Source: Aricia agestis (lineage: Eukaryota; Arthropoda; Insecta; Lepidoptera; Lycaenidae). From it: a stretch of DNA of 64,000 nucleotides. The stretch is from positions 104,501 through 168,500 of the forward strand of contig NC_056423.1 in the NCBI RefSeq assembly GCF_905147365.1, written 5' to 3'. Shown in pieces: positions 58,021 to 64,000 of the stretch (positions within the stretch are counted from its first letter, which is position 1; each line of letters begins with the position of its first letter). Under the pieces are notes generated by a model, which saw only the letters and a program-made list of their open reading frames with translations, made no database searches and was not told the origin of the DNA. The translations under genes and the position numbers were made by a program.

Positions 58021-61000
58021 GATACTTTCGCATTTATAATATTAGTATAGATTAGTTTCTTACTAGATTATAGTGATATAATGTTGCGCGTGCTGAACTT
58101 TCTAAGCTGTACCAGACAAACCTTGCAGGTTTATGGTACACTCTCAATTAGACATAAGGTATAATTTGTATTACTTAAATAAATAAATAAAAATATAACC
58201 TTCTCCTTTTTGGAAGTCAGTTAAAAAATAAGGGTGCAGTTATATAAGCTCGCATAGGGCGCAAAAAAGGCTATTTACGGCACTGTTGGCAAACGGTTTT
58301 AAGTCTGACATCTTTTCTGCTACCAGTGGAGTTCCACAAGGATCACACTTGGGGCCAATTCTCTTCAATATATTTATAAATGATATTTGTAATTGTTTTG
58401 TTCATTCTGATTTTTACTTATTTGCCGATGATTTAAAGGTTATGAAACCTATAAAAACATATTTAGACTCAAAATTACTTCAAGAGGACATAGACAGATT
58501 ATACGATTGGTCTGTACGAAATAAAATGTTTTTAAATATAAGCAAATGTTATCAAATATGTTTTTCGCGCAATCGAAAAAACCTTATCTCGTATAAATAT
58601 AACAAAAATAAGCAGGAATTAAAGTCAGTAGATGAAGTCCGCGATCTAGGAGTCATTATTGATAGTCAACTCAAATTTGATAAGTAAACATATTAATAAC
58701 ATCGTCAAGAGGGGTTTCCAAATGCTAGGTTTTGTAATTAGAAACTCAAAAGAACTAAATCAATCTTCTTCTAAAATTAAATTGTTCAACGCACGTGTTG
58801 TTTGTTTTTGTCAACGTGTTGTTAGAAGCATCTTAGAATTTAGCAGCATTATTTGGAATCCTTACTACGAAATATACGTTAAGCGCCTAGAAAGCGTTAA
58901 AAAACGTTTCCTCTACAATCTATCGACAAGAACACTTCACGGATACGATAACCGGTTGAATCACTTCAAGATGATTACTCTGAAAATCGTAGGAAAAAGA
59001 TGGATCTAATCTTTTTACATAAAATAATTGACTCTGAAATAGATTGCCCCGAGTTATTACACATGCTGGAAATAAACGCCCCCTCGAGACTACCTAGAAT
59101 CAATGCTTTCAATTTATTTAACATACCAGCCTAAAATTCAAACCTTGGACTCTCAGCTGTTCTGCCAAGAATCTGTAAGACTTACAGCTGTCTCTCCAAA
59201 AGTGGAAACTTGGATATTGGTCTAAAATTAGTTCAGTATAAAAAACAGATAAATAGTGTACTTATTTAAAATTTAAAATCTAAAATATTTTTCTGCTATG
59301 TCTACTTACCTTGAAATTTTAACTATTATATTTTGTTGTATTGTATTATTTGATTATTCCTATGCAGCTATGTAATGTTAATTTTATAGTCATATTACTT
59401 TATTATAGAATATATTTCTTTAGTATTGTTGTTAATTTTTATTGGTGCATGTAGTGTTTGTCTGTAAGAAGTTGTGACACTGAACGATAATTAATTAAGC
59501 GTATCCTGTACTTTATTATAATTGTTAGCAATTGTTAACAAACCTTTTAAAATAAATAAATAAATAAATAAGAAAAATTAAAAATAATAATGCACTGTTC
59601 TAATCTGTTCAAATGTACCGACTGCGCTATTCACTATCCAGTTTTGTGTATCACTTCGATTTTCTTATGAAATATAAAGTTTGTAACATATTATATTTAC
59701 TTGCAAACTTTACATTTCAAATATACTCAACTGTAAGCTAAAGCAATTTTATATTATTATGTATATTGTAATTTCAGATCTGCAGCTCGTGTCTGAAATG
59801 CAAGAGCTGCGACAGCGACCGCGTCAACAAGTTCGTCGGCAGCCTGCCGTTCTGCAGACCGTGTTTCAAACTACGACAAAAGGGCAACTACTGCCCGCTC
59901 TGCCAAGCCTGTTACAGAGACAATGATTTCGATAGCAAGGTACGATACAATTACTCTTTTTTGACGACCTCTGTGGCTCAGTGTTGAGCGCGTCGGTAGC
60001 TCAAGCCGGAGGTCGCGGGTTCGAATCCCGCCGACGGAACAAAGAGTTTTCAAAGTTCCCGGGTCTGGATGTGTATTAAATATGTGTATGATATAATAAA
60101 AATCTTAAATATATTATGTATAGTATAAAAGTATTAAATATATTTCCGTTGTCTGGTACCTGTAACACAAGTCCTTTAGGTACTTAGCATGGGGCCAGAC
60201 TGACGTGGTGTGAAGCGTCTATAGATATTATTATTATTATACGTGGGAGAGCCATGCCTCGGCACGAATGGGCCGGCTCGACCGGAGAAATACCACGTTC
60301 TCACAGAAAACCGGCGTGAAACAGCGCTTGCGCTGTGTTTCGCCGAGTGAGTGAGTTTACCGGAGGCCCAATCCCCTACCCTATTCCCTTCCCTACCCTC
60401 CCCTATTCCCTTCCCTTCCCTACCCTCCCCTATTCCCTTCCCTTCCGTTCCCTACCCTCCCCTATTCCCTTCCCTTCCCTTCCCTACCTTCCCCTATTCC
60501 CTTCCCTTCCCTCCCCTATTACCCTATTCCCTCTTAAAAGGCCGGCAACGCACTTGCAGCTCTTCTGATGCTGCGAGTGTCCATGGGCGACGGAAGTTGC
60601 TTTCCATCAGGTGACCCGTTTGCTCGTTTGCCCCCTTATTTTATAAAAAAAAACTCTAATTTTAACTTCTAAAGCCGATCATTTCAGAAAATAAATATTT
60701 TTTTTGTCTATGGTTACAGATGATGGAGTGTGGTTGGTGCGCGAGATGGGTCCACGCGAGTTGCGAAGGTCTATCCGGGGAGGGCTACCAGCTGCTATCG
60801 GCGTTGCCGCCGTCGATCGAGTACATCTGTTGCAAGTGCATGCCGAATGATCCTCCGTGGAGAAAAATGCTGACGGAACATCTGAAAGGACGATTACTAC
60901 ATCTGCTCAAACTACTGGCGAAAAACAAGAAAGCGTGCGCTCTACTGAAATTAACGCCACACAAAAATACACCCATTCCGAACAAGACGCTCCGGATTAT

Positions 61001-64000
61001 GACCCCACAGGCCATAAGAAAACTTCACTTCGAAAATGTCGATGAATCCATAAAAACGACTGAAACAAAAGTCTACAGGAACACATCGCGAGGCCGAAAA
61101 ACCACGGCCTTGCAGAAACCGAACGATCCGAGTTCGTCCCAGGCGTGGCCGAGCCCCTCGATCATTCCCGGCGTTGACATGGAGAAGGAGGACATTCCAC
61201 ACACACACAAGGTGGTCAATCTACAGGAACCTCTAATGCAGAACAAGGAAATATGTTTCTCGACCGGCCTATACAGTACGAAGGCCAACTTTAACTCCTC
61301 GTGTGTTGAAGTGCACGAGAATTACACAACGGAGACTAAAATGGAGACGAACGAGGCGGCCATCGATAAATACGAACCTATATCAGACGACGATGAACCG
61401 GTGAAGACGTTCCCTCAAGCTCGAAGTGAACGAGATCTGAGCCCGCCGGTTTGTCGCGAATTGGCCGTTCCCGGGGAAGAGTCTCAACAAAATATGAGTG
61501 ACGACATAAATAGAATCGCGTCACCTTCGCTACTCGACATAAAGAAGAGAGTGAACAGTGACGAGTATGTGTCGTTAAAAGATTTCAATCACGACATGAA
61601 GGAGGTCATCGAAAGAACGTCGAATGTCGACCTCGAAGACATTTATAAGGAGCTGTTCTCCGAGACTTTTCCGTGGTTTGATTGCCAGAACAACTGTCTT
61701 CAGCCGAACTTGGAAGTCGAAGGGGAGCTGGAAGATTCCGATTCGATAAAAGACGTCGAAATGGTCGACCCGAAGGGACTCAAGTCGGCTCCGCATTCCA
61801 TTGACCGGGCGCTCGATCAAATTGTGCCTAAACTCGAACCAGACTTACCGACGGATGAGGAGGATCTCCTGGAGTTCTATCCGGTGCCAGACTCGCGACT
61901 TTGTGTGCTGTGTAAAACGGTCGGCGACGGATCGCCTACTATGGAAGGACGACTACTATACTGTGGTCAGAACGACTGGATTCATGCGAATTGTGCGCTC
62001 TGGTCGGCCGAAGTGTTCGAAGAAATCGACGGATCTCTACAAAACGTCCACTCGGCAATATCCAGAGGAAAGATGATCAAGTGTGCAGAATGTGAAGTAA
62101 AAGGTGCAAGTGTAGGTTGTTGTGCTAAGAACTGCAGTGAAACATACCATTACGCGTGTGCACGAAAAGCTAACTGCGCTTTTATGGATGACAAGAGAGT
62201 ATTCTGCCCCACGCATGGTAAAGATGTACCAAAGAATAGTTTGCAAAAGGATGCAGATTTTGAATTGACGAGACCGGTTTACGTTGAGCTAGACAAGAAG
62301 AAGAAAAGATACAGCGAGATAAATAAAGTACAGTTTCTAATGGGATCTCTGACTGTCCTGAGTCTCGGTAAGATTGTCCCATCTGTCTCCGACTACGAGG
62401 AATTTCTAATGCCCGTAGATTTCTCATGCTGTCGGCTATTTTGGTCGTCTAAAAAACCGACAAAAATAGTAAGATACACAATAAAAACAAAGCTCCTACT
62501 TGCTGAGCCAACACCTGGATTTGATTTTGGAGTGAACATTACAGTCGATCACTCCATGGATGTTCAAGTTGTCGAGAGAACTATGGCAGAAATTGGCGCC
62601 TGGCACGAGAATTTACAGAGTATGTCCAATAAGACAGCCCTGATACTAAAAAGTGACATGTCACCTATTAAATTTGGAAATACTCTAACTTTAGAAGACA
62701 TAGCAGTGAAACAAGTCGTAGATAGTATGCTGGACACTATCTGCAAGCAGGAGCAGCAGGATGAGGACGAACCGCAGAATACCGCAGATCTGCTACCTCC
62801 AGAAGTAAAGGATGCCATATTCGAAGATTTAAATCATGATCTTCTCGACGGCATTTCAATGCAAGACATATTCCCGAAGCTGATGTCATACGAAGACCTC
62901 GTGGCGATGGATTTGAAGAACGAATTCTTTGGGGTCATGAATCAGGCCGACGACAAGTCAGATTCGCGTTCCACTGATTTCATAGATGAACTTTTGTATG
63001 CTCGATTGGAATCGAGTAGCAAAGAACTGAAGAGAAGTAAATCAGAAATGCTTCTGCAAAATCCCAACATCAAGTCGTTGACTACAGGACGAGGCCAACA
63101 GCGCTCCACCAGTCTCACGTGGAACAACAAATTCGACACAAGCTTACTATCGTCAACCATAAAAAGATGTAAAATGGGAAAGACGTCTACAGTGACGGGA
63201 AAAATGAGTCCCATCCCGAGAAGTATTGAAAATGCACTGGAGGCAGCTAAAACGACAGACAAAACTGACAAAAAGCCTAAAATGGAAACGTCGACCAGCA
63301 GTACTATTTGCACTGATATACCTCATTCTTCGGGCATCAACTACCGAACGACGTCGCCGAAGCAAAAGGATGATCCGAATTCCGATAAAAATGACAAAAA
63401 CGAAGGATTTTATCCAGACGTTATTGATTTCTACACAAAAATTCAGTGTAGTCCTATATCTCAATTAGATGGAGCCGCAGACTGGTCTAGCTCCGAAAGT
63501 ACGTGTAGCTCCCGGCCGGGCAGTCCGAGAGACGACTTCACGCCCATACAACAATTGGACGGAGCCGAGGATAATCATCCACATGACAACCTTAACAAGA
63601 ACCAAGGCAATCAATTTTTATACAGAGCTACGGGATCCGAGAGCACCTACACAGTCACAATAGCTGGAAATTCCATCAGCGGCCAGCCCGAACTAGTGAT
63701 GCGACCCTCGGATGATGGGTCGGGACTACCGGGACACATGGAGGAGCTCGTGAGATGTGACAGGTGTCATTGCACCTACAGAAATAAGGAGTCGTACGAT
63801 CGACACATACCTTCTTGTGACATGATGTCGACCAGCGAAAGTGAAAGTGAAAATCCCAAATCACCCGAGAATCGAACCCTGACGACCCTACAGAATGCGT
63901 TCGGGGGTGCTTTCGCTCAGCCGATGATTATTCACGCTGGAATGGTGAGTGGAACGGAAAACACAGTTAAAGCTGAAACCATTTCAGCCAGAAGAACATC
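43362..64000 (+). CDS. trx: Trithorax / KMT2A-type histone H3K4 methyltransferase, N-terminal ~2077 residues
   Basis: Nine exons, all phase-consistent: 43362-43514, 45481-46702, 47640-47831, 47960-48279, 48469-48990, 49289-49462, 54463-54669, 59778-59939 and 60720 to beyond 64000 (6233 nt here). The start MGRSRFPGKP and NRKRISVL match insect Trithorax. Order: nuclear-receptor-like zinc module (exons 3-4), conserved HVCRSASIVLGQ (exon 5), PHD1-3 (exons 6-9), degenerate bromodomain remnant, extended PHD (61902-62216), FYRN (~62270-62490) and two Taspase1-type sites. FYRC and the catalytic SET domain lie outside the window. The family keeps Hox and other developmental genes active by methylating H3K4. 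The fourth donor could also be after 48285. Introns 6 and 7 are swollen by LINE remnants. Confidence 0.95.
45225..45325 (+). repeat. 'caaagctcggtcaaatagcta' repeat, copy 2
   Basis: 'ggggcgataaatcgatttag', 'ctaggaatcat', 'aaatgtcattttttatcgaa' and 'gagcaaagctcggtcaaata'. In trithorax intron 1, same orientation as the gene. Confidence 0.75.
45481..46702 (+). CDS. trx: trithorax exon 2 (low-complexity, basic/acidic)
   Basis: 407 codons plus one base. An acceptor 'aaaattccag' at 45471-45480 gives frame EEEKKESNGDSKG. The other nearby 'ttccag' (to 45449) gives the wrong phase. Contents: Pro/Lys-rich (PKPDKPKPVKKTVTFG), SIIKKKSALK, Ser-rich stretches and an acidic tail (ESEGSWESESLEGSGDEEE). It ends at aagtaagt, codon A|CC. 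Confidence 0.9.
46978..47120. mobile_element. MITE in trithorax intron 2
   Basis: 'gggcctatttcaccacttcc' plus 'tgataa' is mirrored at 47090-47118. 'tgctagatagcctat' pairs roughly inside. About 143 bp, non-coding. Confidence 0.8.
47640..47831 (+). CDS. trx: trithorax exon 3 (nuclear-receptor-like zinc module, first half)
   Basis: Acceptor 'cctttttag'. Frame TTVTCGVCGAVRFYRFV, then RKFGIYSCESCRKFISKLLK: two C-x2-C pairs spaced like a nuclear-receptor first zinc finger, the arrangement known from Drosophila Trithorax. Ends GAA G|gtaat. Confidence 0.9.
47960..48279 (+). CDS. trx: trithorax exon 4 (zinc module, second half)
   Basis: Completes Gly at the junction, then NCHVPPIVRSQQWK and KCTNKTRCPACWLKLCLKAF. 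The C-x5-C-x2-C series and basic WLKLCLK segment are the second half of the receptor-like module. The donor is AAG|gtagag at 48279; GAG|gttggt at 48285 is also phase 0. Confidence 0.85.
48469..48990 (+). CDS. trx: trithorax exon 5
   Basis: 174 codons. The basic region GRKRRLTRVKVRKKDK is followed by PRVKHVCRSASIVLGQPIATFP-like sequence (residues split here to stay short: RVKHVCRSASIVLGQ, then PIATFP), the MLL-family motif next to its CXXC region. No CXXC domain follows, as in Drosophila Trithorax. The rest is acidic (ESSEDESIMDLIPKK). Confidence 0.88.
49062..49146 (+). repeat. 'caaagctcggtcaaatagcta' repeat, copy 3
   Basis: 'attgatctagctgggaatca', 'aaatgtcatttt', 'tatcgaatactgagcaaagc', 'tcggtcaaatagctagta'. 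In trithorax intron 5, less than 100 bp after the donor. Confidence 0.75.
49289..49462 (+). CDS. trx: trithorax exon 6 (leads into PHD1)
   Basis: 58 codons. ELICVDFWEIYDPDEVC and GFGLIGTAPFTLPKL are conserved in MLL/Trithorax proteins. CFLCGSAGREK supplies the first Cys pair of PHD1. Ends AAG before gtattt. Confidence 0.92.
49520..49725. mobile_element. MITE in trithorax intron 6
   Basis: 'tttttatggcaatatttggc', 'acagatatagagtagaccat' and 'gtgaagagagtaggga' at 49540-49605 are mirrored at 49650-49722. Non-coding. Confidence 0.85.
51500..53600 (-). mobile_element. Jockey/CR1-like LINE remnant in trithorax intron 6
   Basis: Minus-strand pieces in order: linker (53581-53216; YPPWYTSPLKKLIKEK, NPKHFWTFVK), reverse transcriptase fingers and palm (53065-52514; TKAAGPDNIPAKFL, NYRPISKLC, DYSKAFDRVDHE), FADDMKIYA with thumb (about 52390-51925; RDLGVHHDC, VRSHLEYASQVWSPYY) and a C-terminal segment (51830-51525). 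Frameshifts and stops between them make it inactive. The endonuclease is missing. It is antisense to trithorax. Confidence 0.88.
53808..54230 (-). mobile_element. SINE-like repeat, 'gattccgtacccaaagggt' family, intact minus copy
   Basis: 'agttccgtacgttatagagc', 'attgatattgagcaataaag', 'cacaatctgtgaaaatttca', 'gatacagcctggagacagac' and 'gggtcacgtttttacccttt'. It serves as the uninterrupted reference for the split copy at 33.6/39.3 kb. Ends ~230 bp before trithorax exon 7. Confidence 0.85.
54463..54669 (+). CDS. trx: trithorax exon 7 (PHD1 remainder and PHD2)
   Basis: 69 codons between 'attctcag' and gtaatg. MLVCSSCCEWYHTWC gives C-x2-C and H-x2-C of PHD1, then WTCARC closes it. CAACARPAARARC, HYHAACL are most of PHD2. 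All expected Cys/His are present. The exon is very GC-rich (runs of gcgcgc), unlike the AT-rich introns and other trx exons. Confidence 0.92.
54676..54730 (+). pseudogene. Partial duplication of the trithorax PHD exon
   Basis: 55 bp, starting 'tcagatgtcggtgtactcga', repeats 54459-54513 (acceptor cag and first 17 codons of exon 7) with three substitutions. Two change PHD Cys codons to Tyr (tgc to tac). The copy then runs into 'taccagttacagcagcaata' and a stop. It begins 6 bp after the exon 7 donor. Non-functional as a PHD finger. Confidence 0.9.
54869..55014. mobile_element. MITE in trithorax intron 7
   Basis: 'gaggaagttgattcctatgc' is mirrored by 'gcataggaatcaacttctc'. 146 bp, non-coding. 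Confidence 0.85.
55043..55855 (+). mobile_element. Jockey/CR1-like LINE, endonuclease domain
   Basis: A 270-codon plus-strand frame: IYYENVRGLKTKTNDF, DIIILSETRLNSGM, GGGVLIAIAKSL, IIIGDFNLSGIEW and HRNKILDLVLSN. These are APE-type endonuclease motifs of non-LTR retrotransposons. The C-terminal ~20 residues diverge into other repeat sequence. It may be the 5' part of the element whose transcriptase lies at 58286-59010, separated by the composite repeat. Confidence 0.88.
56293..58055 (+). mobile_element. Composite repeat, copy C
   Basis: Same order as copy A: 'gctgttgcccgcgacttcgt' module (56293-57050), inverted module with the 'ctacaccggaatgg' palindrome (57055-57296), middle segment, minus-strand B-box-like tRNA module (57775-57800) and (GACA)n to 58020. 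A MITE ('caatttcaccaacg' ends) is inserted at 56537-56681. Lies in trithorax intron 7, within a LINE. Confidence 0.8.
56537..56681. mobile_element. MITE, 'ccaatttcaccaacg' ends
   Basis: 'agccccaatttcaccaacg' and 'cgttggtgaaatttggtct' mirror one another, with 'gttaacagct' / 'agctaacgtg' inside. About 145 bp, inserted in composite repeat copy C. Confidence 0.75.
58250..59575 (+). mobile_element. Jockey/CR1-like LINE, reverse transcriptase C-terminal part and 3' tail
   Basis: SGVPQGSHLGPILFNIFIND and FADDLKVMKPI (catalytic FADD) in one frame (58286-58687). The frame then shifts to HINNIVKRGFQMLGFVIRN and WNPYYEIYVKRLESVKKRF (58659-59009). The 3' end is AT-rich with an (AAATA)n-like tail at 59545-59572. 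The frameshift near 58680 inactivates it. Confidence 0.85.
59778..59939 (+). CDS. trx: trithorax exon 8 (PHD2 end, PHD3 start)
   Basis: 54 codons. ICSSCLKCKSCDSD matches the I-C-x-x-C-x-x-C-K-S-C block of MLL proteins; FCRPCF and GNYCPLCQACYRDND follow. Phase 0 on both sides. Confidence 0.95.
59960..60240 (+). mobile_element. tRNA-derived SINE in trithorax intron 8
   Basis: 'ctctgtggctcagtgttgag' is an A-box-like head. 'cgggttcgaatcccgc' (60016-60031) is the B box. 'cgacggaacaaagagttttc' follows, and an AT-rich tail ends in (ATT)n. Begins ~20 bp after the exon 8 donor. Confidence 0.8.
60241..60655 (+). mobile_element. SINE-like element, 'gtgggagagccatgc' family, copy 3
   Basis: Complete copy with an expanded CCCTATTCCCTTCCC tract (60372-60535), then 'ggccggcaacgcacttgcag', 'ggaagttgctttccatcagg' and 'gtttgccccctta' with an A-run. 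Ends ~65 bp before trithorax exon 9. Confidence 0.85.
60720..64000 (+). CDS. trx: trithorax exon 9 (PHD3 end, extended PHD, FYRN, Taspase1 sites; open at right edge)
   Basis: 1093 codons plus 2 bases, no stop. MMECGWCARWVHASC and YICCKC finish PHD3. YVSLKDFNHDMKEVI to FSETFPWF aligns with the MLL bromodomain region, degenerate. The extended PHD runs from LCVLCKTVGDG to FCPTH (61902-62216), including NDWIHANCALWSAEVFE. FYRN: FLMGSLTVLSLGKI. QLDGAAD (63462) and QLDGAED (63552) fit the Taspase1 consensus. RCDRCHCTYRNKESYDRH is a C2H2-like segment near 63755. A 'ggtgagt' at 63942-63948 could be a donor, but the frame stays open past it. Confidence 0.94.
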   Translation, partial: MMECGWCARWVHASCEGLSGEGYQLLSALPPSIEYICCKCMPNDPPWRKMLTEHLKGRLLHLLKLLAKNKKACALLKLTPHKNTPIPNKTLRIMTPQAIRKLHFENVDESIKTTETKVYRNTSRGRKTTALQKPNDPSSSQAWPSPSIIPGVDMEKEDIPHTHKVVNLQEPLMQNKEICFSTGLYSTKANFNSSCVEVHENYTTETKMETNEAAIDKYEPISDDDEPVKTFPQARSERDLSPPVCRELAVPGEESQQNMSDDINRIASPSLLDIKKRVNSDEYVSLKDFNHDMKEVIERTSNVDLEDIYKELFSETFPWFDCQNNCLQPNLEVEGELEDSDSIKDVEMVDPKGLKSAPHSIDRALDQIVPKLEPDLPTDEEDLLEFYPVPDSRLCVLCKTVGDGSPTMEGRLLYCGQNDWIHANCALWSAEVFEEIDGSLQNVHSAISRGKMIKCAECEVKGASVGCCAKNCSETYHYACARKANCAFMDDKRVFCPTHGKDVPKNSLQKDADFELTRPVYVELDKKKKRYSEINKVQFLMGSLTVLSLGKIVPSVSDYEEFLMPVDFSCCRLFWSSKKPTKIVRYTIKTKLLLAEPTPGFDFGVNITVDHSMDVQVVERTMAEIGAWHENLQSMSNKTALILKSDMSPIKFGNTLTLEDIAVKQVVDSMLDTICKQEQQDEDEPQNTADLLPPEVKDAIFEDLNHDLLDGISMQDIFPKLMSYEDLVAMDLKNEFFGVMNQADDKSDSRSTDFIDELLYARLESSSKELKRSKSEMLLQNPNIKSLTTGRGQQRSTSLTWNNKFDTSLLSSTIKRCKMGKTSTVTGKMSPIPRSIENALEAAKTTDKTDKKPKMETSTSSTICTDIPHSSGINYRTTSPKQKDDPNSDKNDKNEGFYPDVIDFYTKIQCSPISQLDGAADWSSSESTCSSRPGSPRDDFTPIQQLDGAEDNHPHDNLNKNQGNQFLYRATGSESTYTVTIAGNSISGQPELVMRPSDDGSGLPGHMEELVRCDRCHCTYRNKESYDRHIPSCDMMSTSESESENPKSPENRTLTTLQNAFGGAFAQPMIIHAGMVSGTENTVKAETISARRT

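Overview
This is nuclear DNA of an insect, almost certainly a moth or butterfly. Genes have short AT-rich introns with GT..AG ends. Intergenic DNA is full of lepidopteran-type repeats: SINE-like units with (GACA)n/(GTCTGTC)n runs and the 'gttgcccgcgacttcgtccgcgtgg' signature, many short palindromic MITEs, RTE/jockey-type LINE fragments and a Tc1-like transposon. No bacterial or organellar features were seen.

Six conserved host genes can be read. (1) CCDC174 homologue, minus strand, first four exons (4435 down to 738), running off the left edge. (2) UBE2A/Rad6 ubiquitin-conjugating enzyme, plus strand, three exons, complete at 151 aa (11418-12382). (3) REXO1-type DEDDh RNA exonuclease, minus strand, one 1094-codon exon (14119-17403). 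(4) BLOC1S4 (cappuccino), plus strand, single exon (24448-24921). (5) dUTPase, minus strand, three exons, complete at 147 aa (26899-28505). (6) trithorax/KMT2A-type histone methyltransferase, plus strand, nine exons from the ATG at 43362 to the right edge. It covers a menin-motif-like N-terminus, the nuclear-receptor-like zinc module, PHD1-3, an extended PHD, FYRN and two Taspase1-type cleavage sites. FYRC and SET must lie beyond the window. Every junction given for these genes was checked for splice consensus and reading phase by eye.

The rest is mobile DNA, much of it nested. 6.8-10.3 kb is a large foldback element holding a decayed Tc1-like transposon, a MITE and a (TCGTG)n array. 18.5-22.7 kb has two broken THAP-domain exons and a clean hAT-type MITE with an 8-bp target duplication. 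25.4-26.7 kb is a nest of inverted repeats. 33.83-39.33 kb looks like one P-element-like transposon: 28-bp terminal inverted repeats, an exact 8-bp target duplication inside an older SINE, and a THAP first exon near its left end. Its interior is filled by an RTE LINE, MITEs and a cluster of 'GTCGCAGCCGACTGG' foldback units, including a near-identical 432-bp tandem duplication. The two longest trithorax introns carry jockey/CR1-like LINE remnants in opposite orientations. One also holds a decayed 55-bp duplication of the neighbouring PHD exon.

The genes do not form an operon or pathway; they are neighbours on a chromosome (RNA processing, DNA-damage ubiquitylation, RNA decay, organelle biogenesis, nucleotide hygiene, chromatin). 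The least expected structures are the P-like element with its nested contents and the partial PHD-exon duplication in trithorax.
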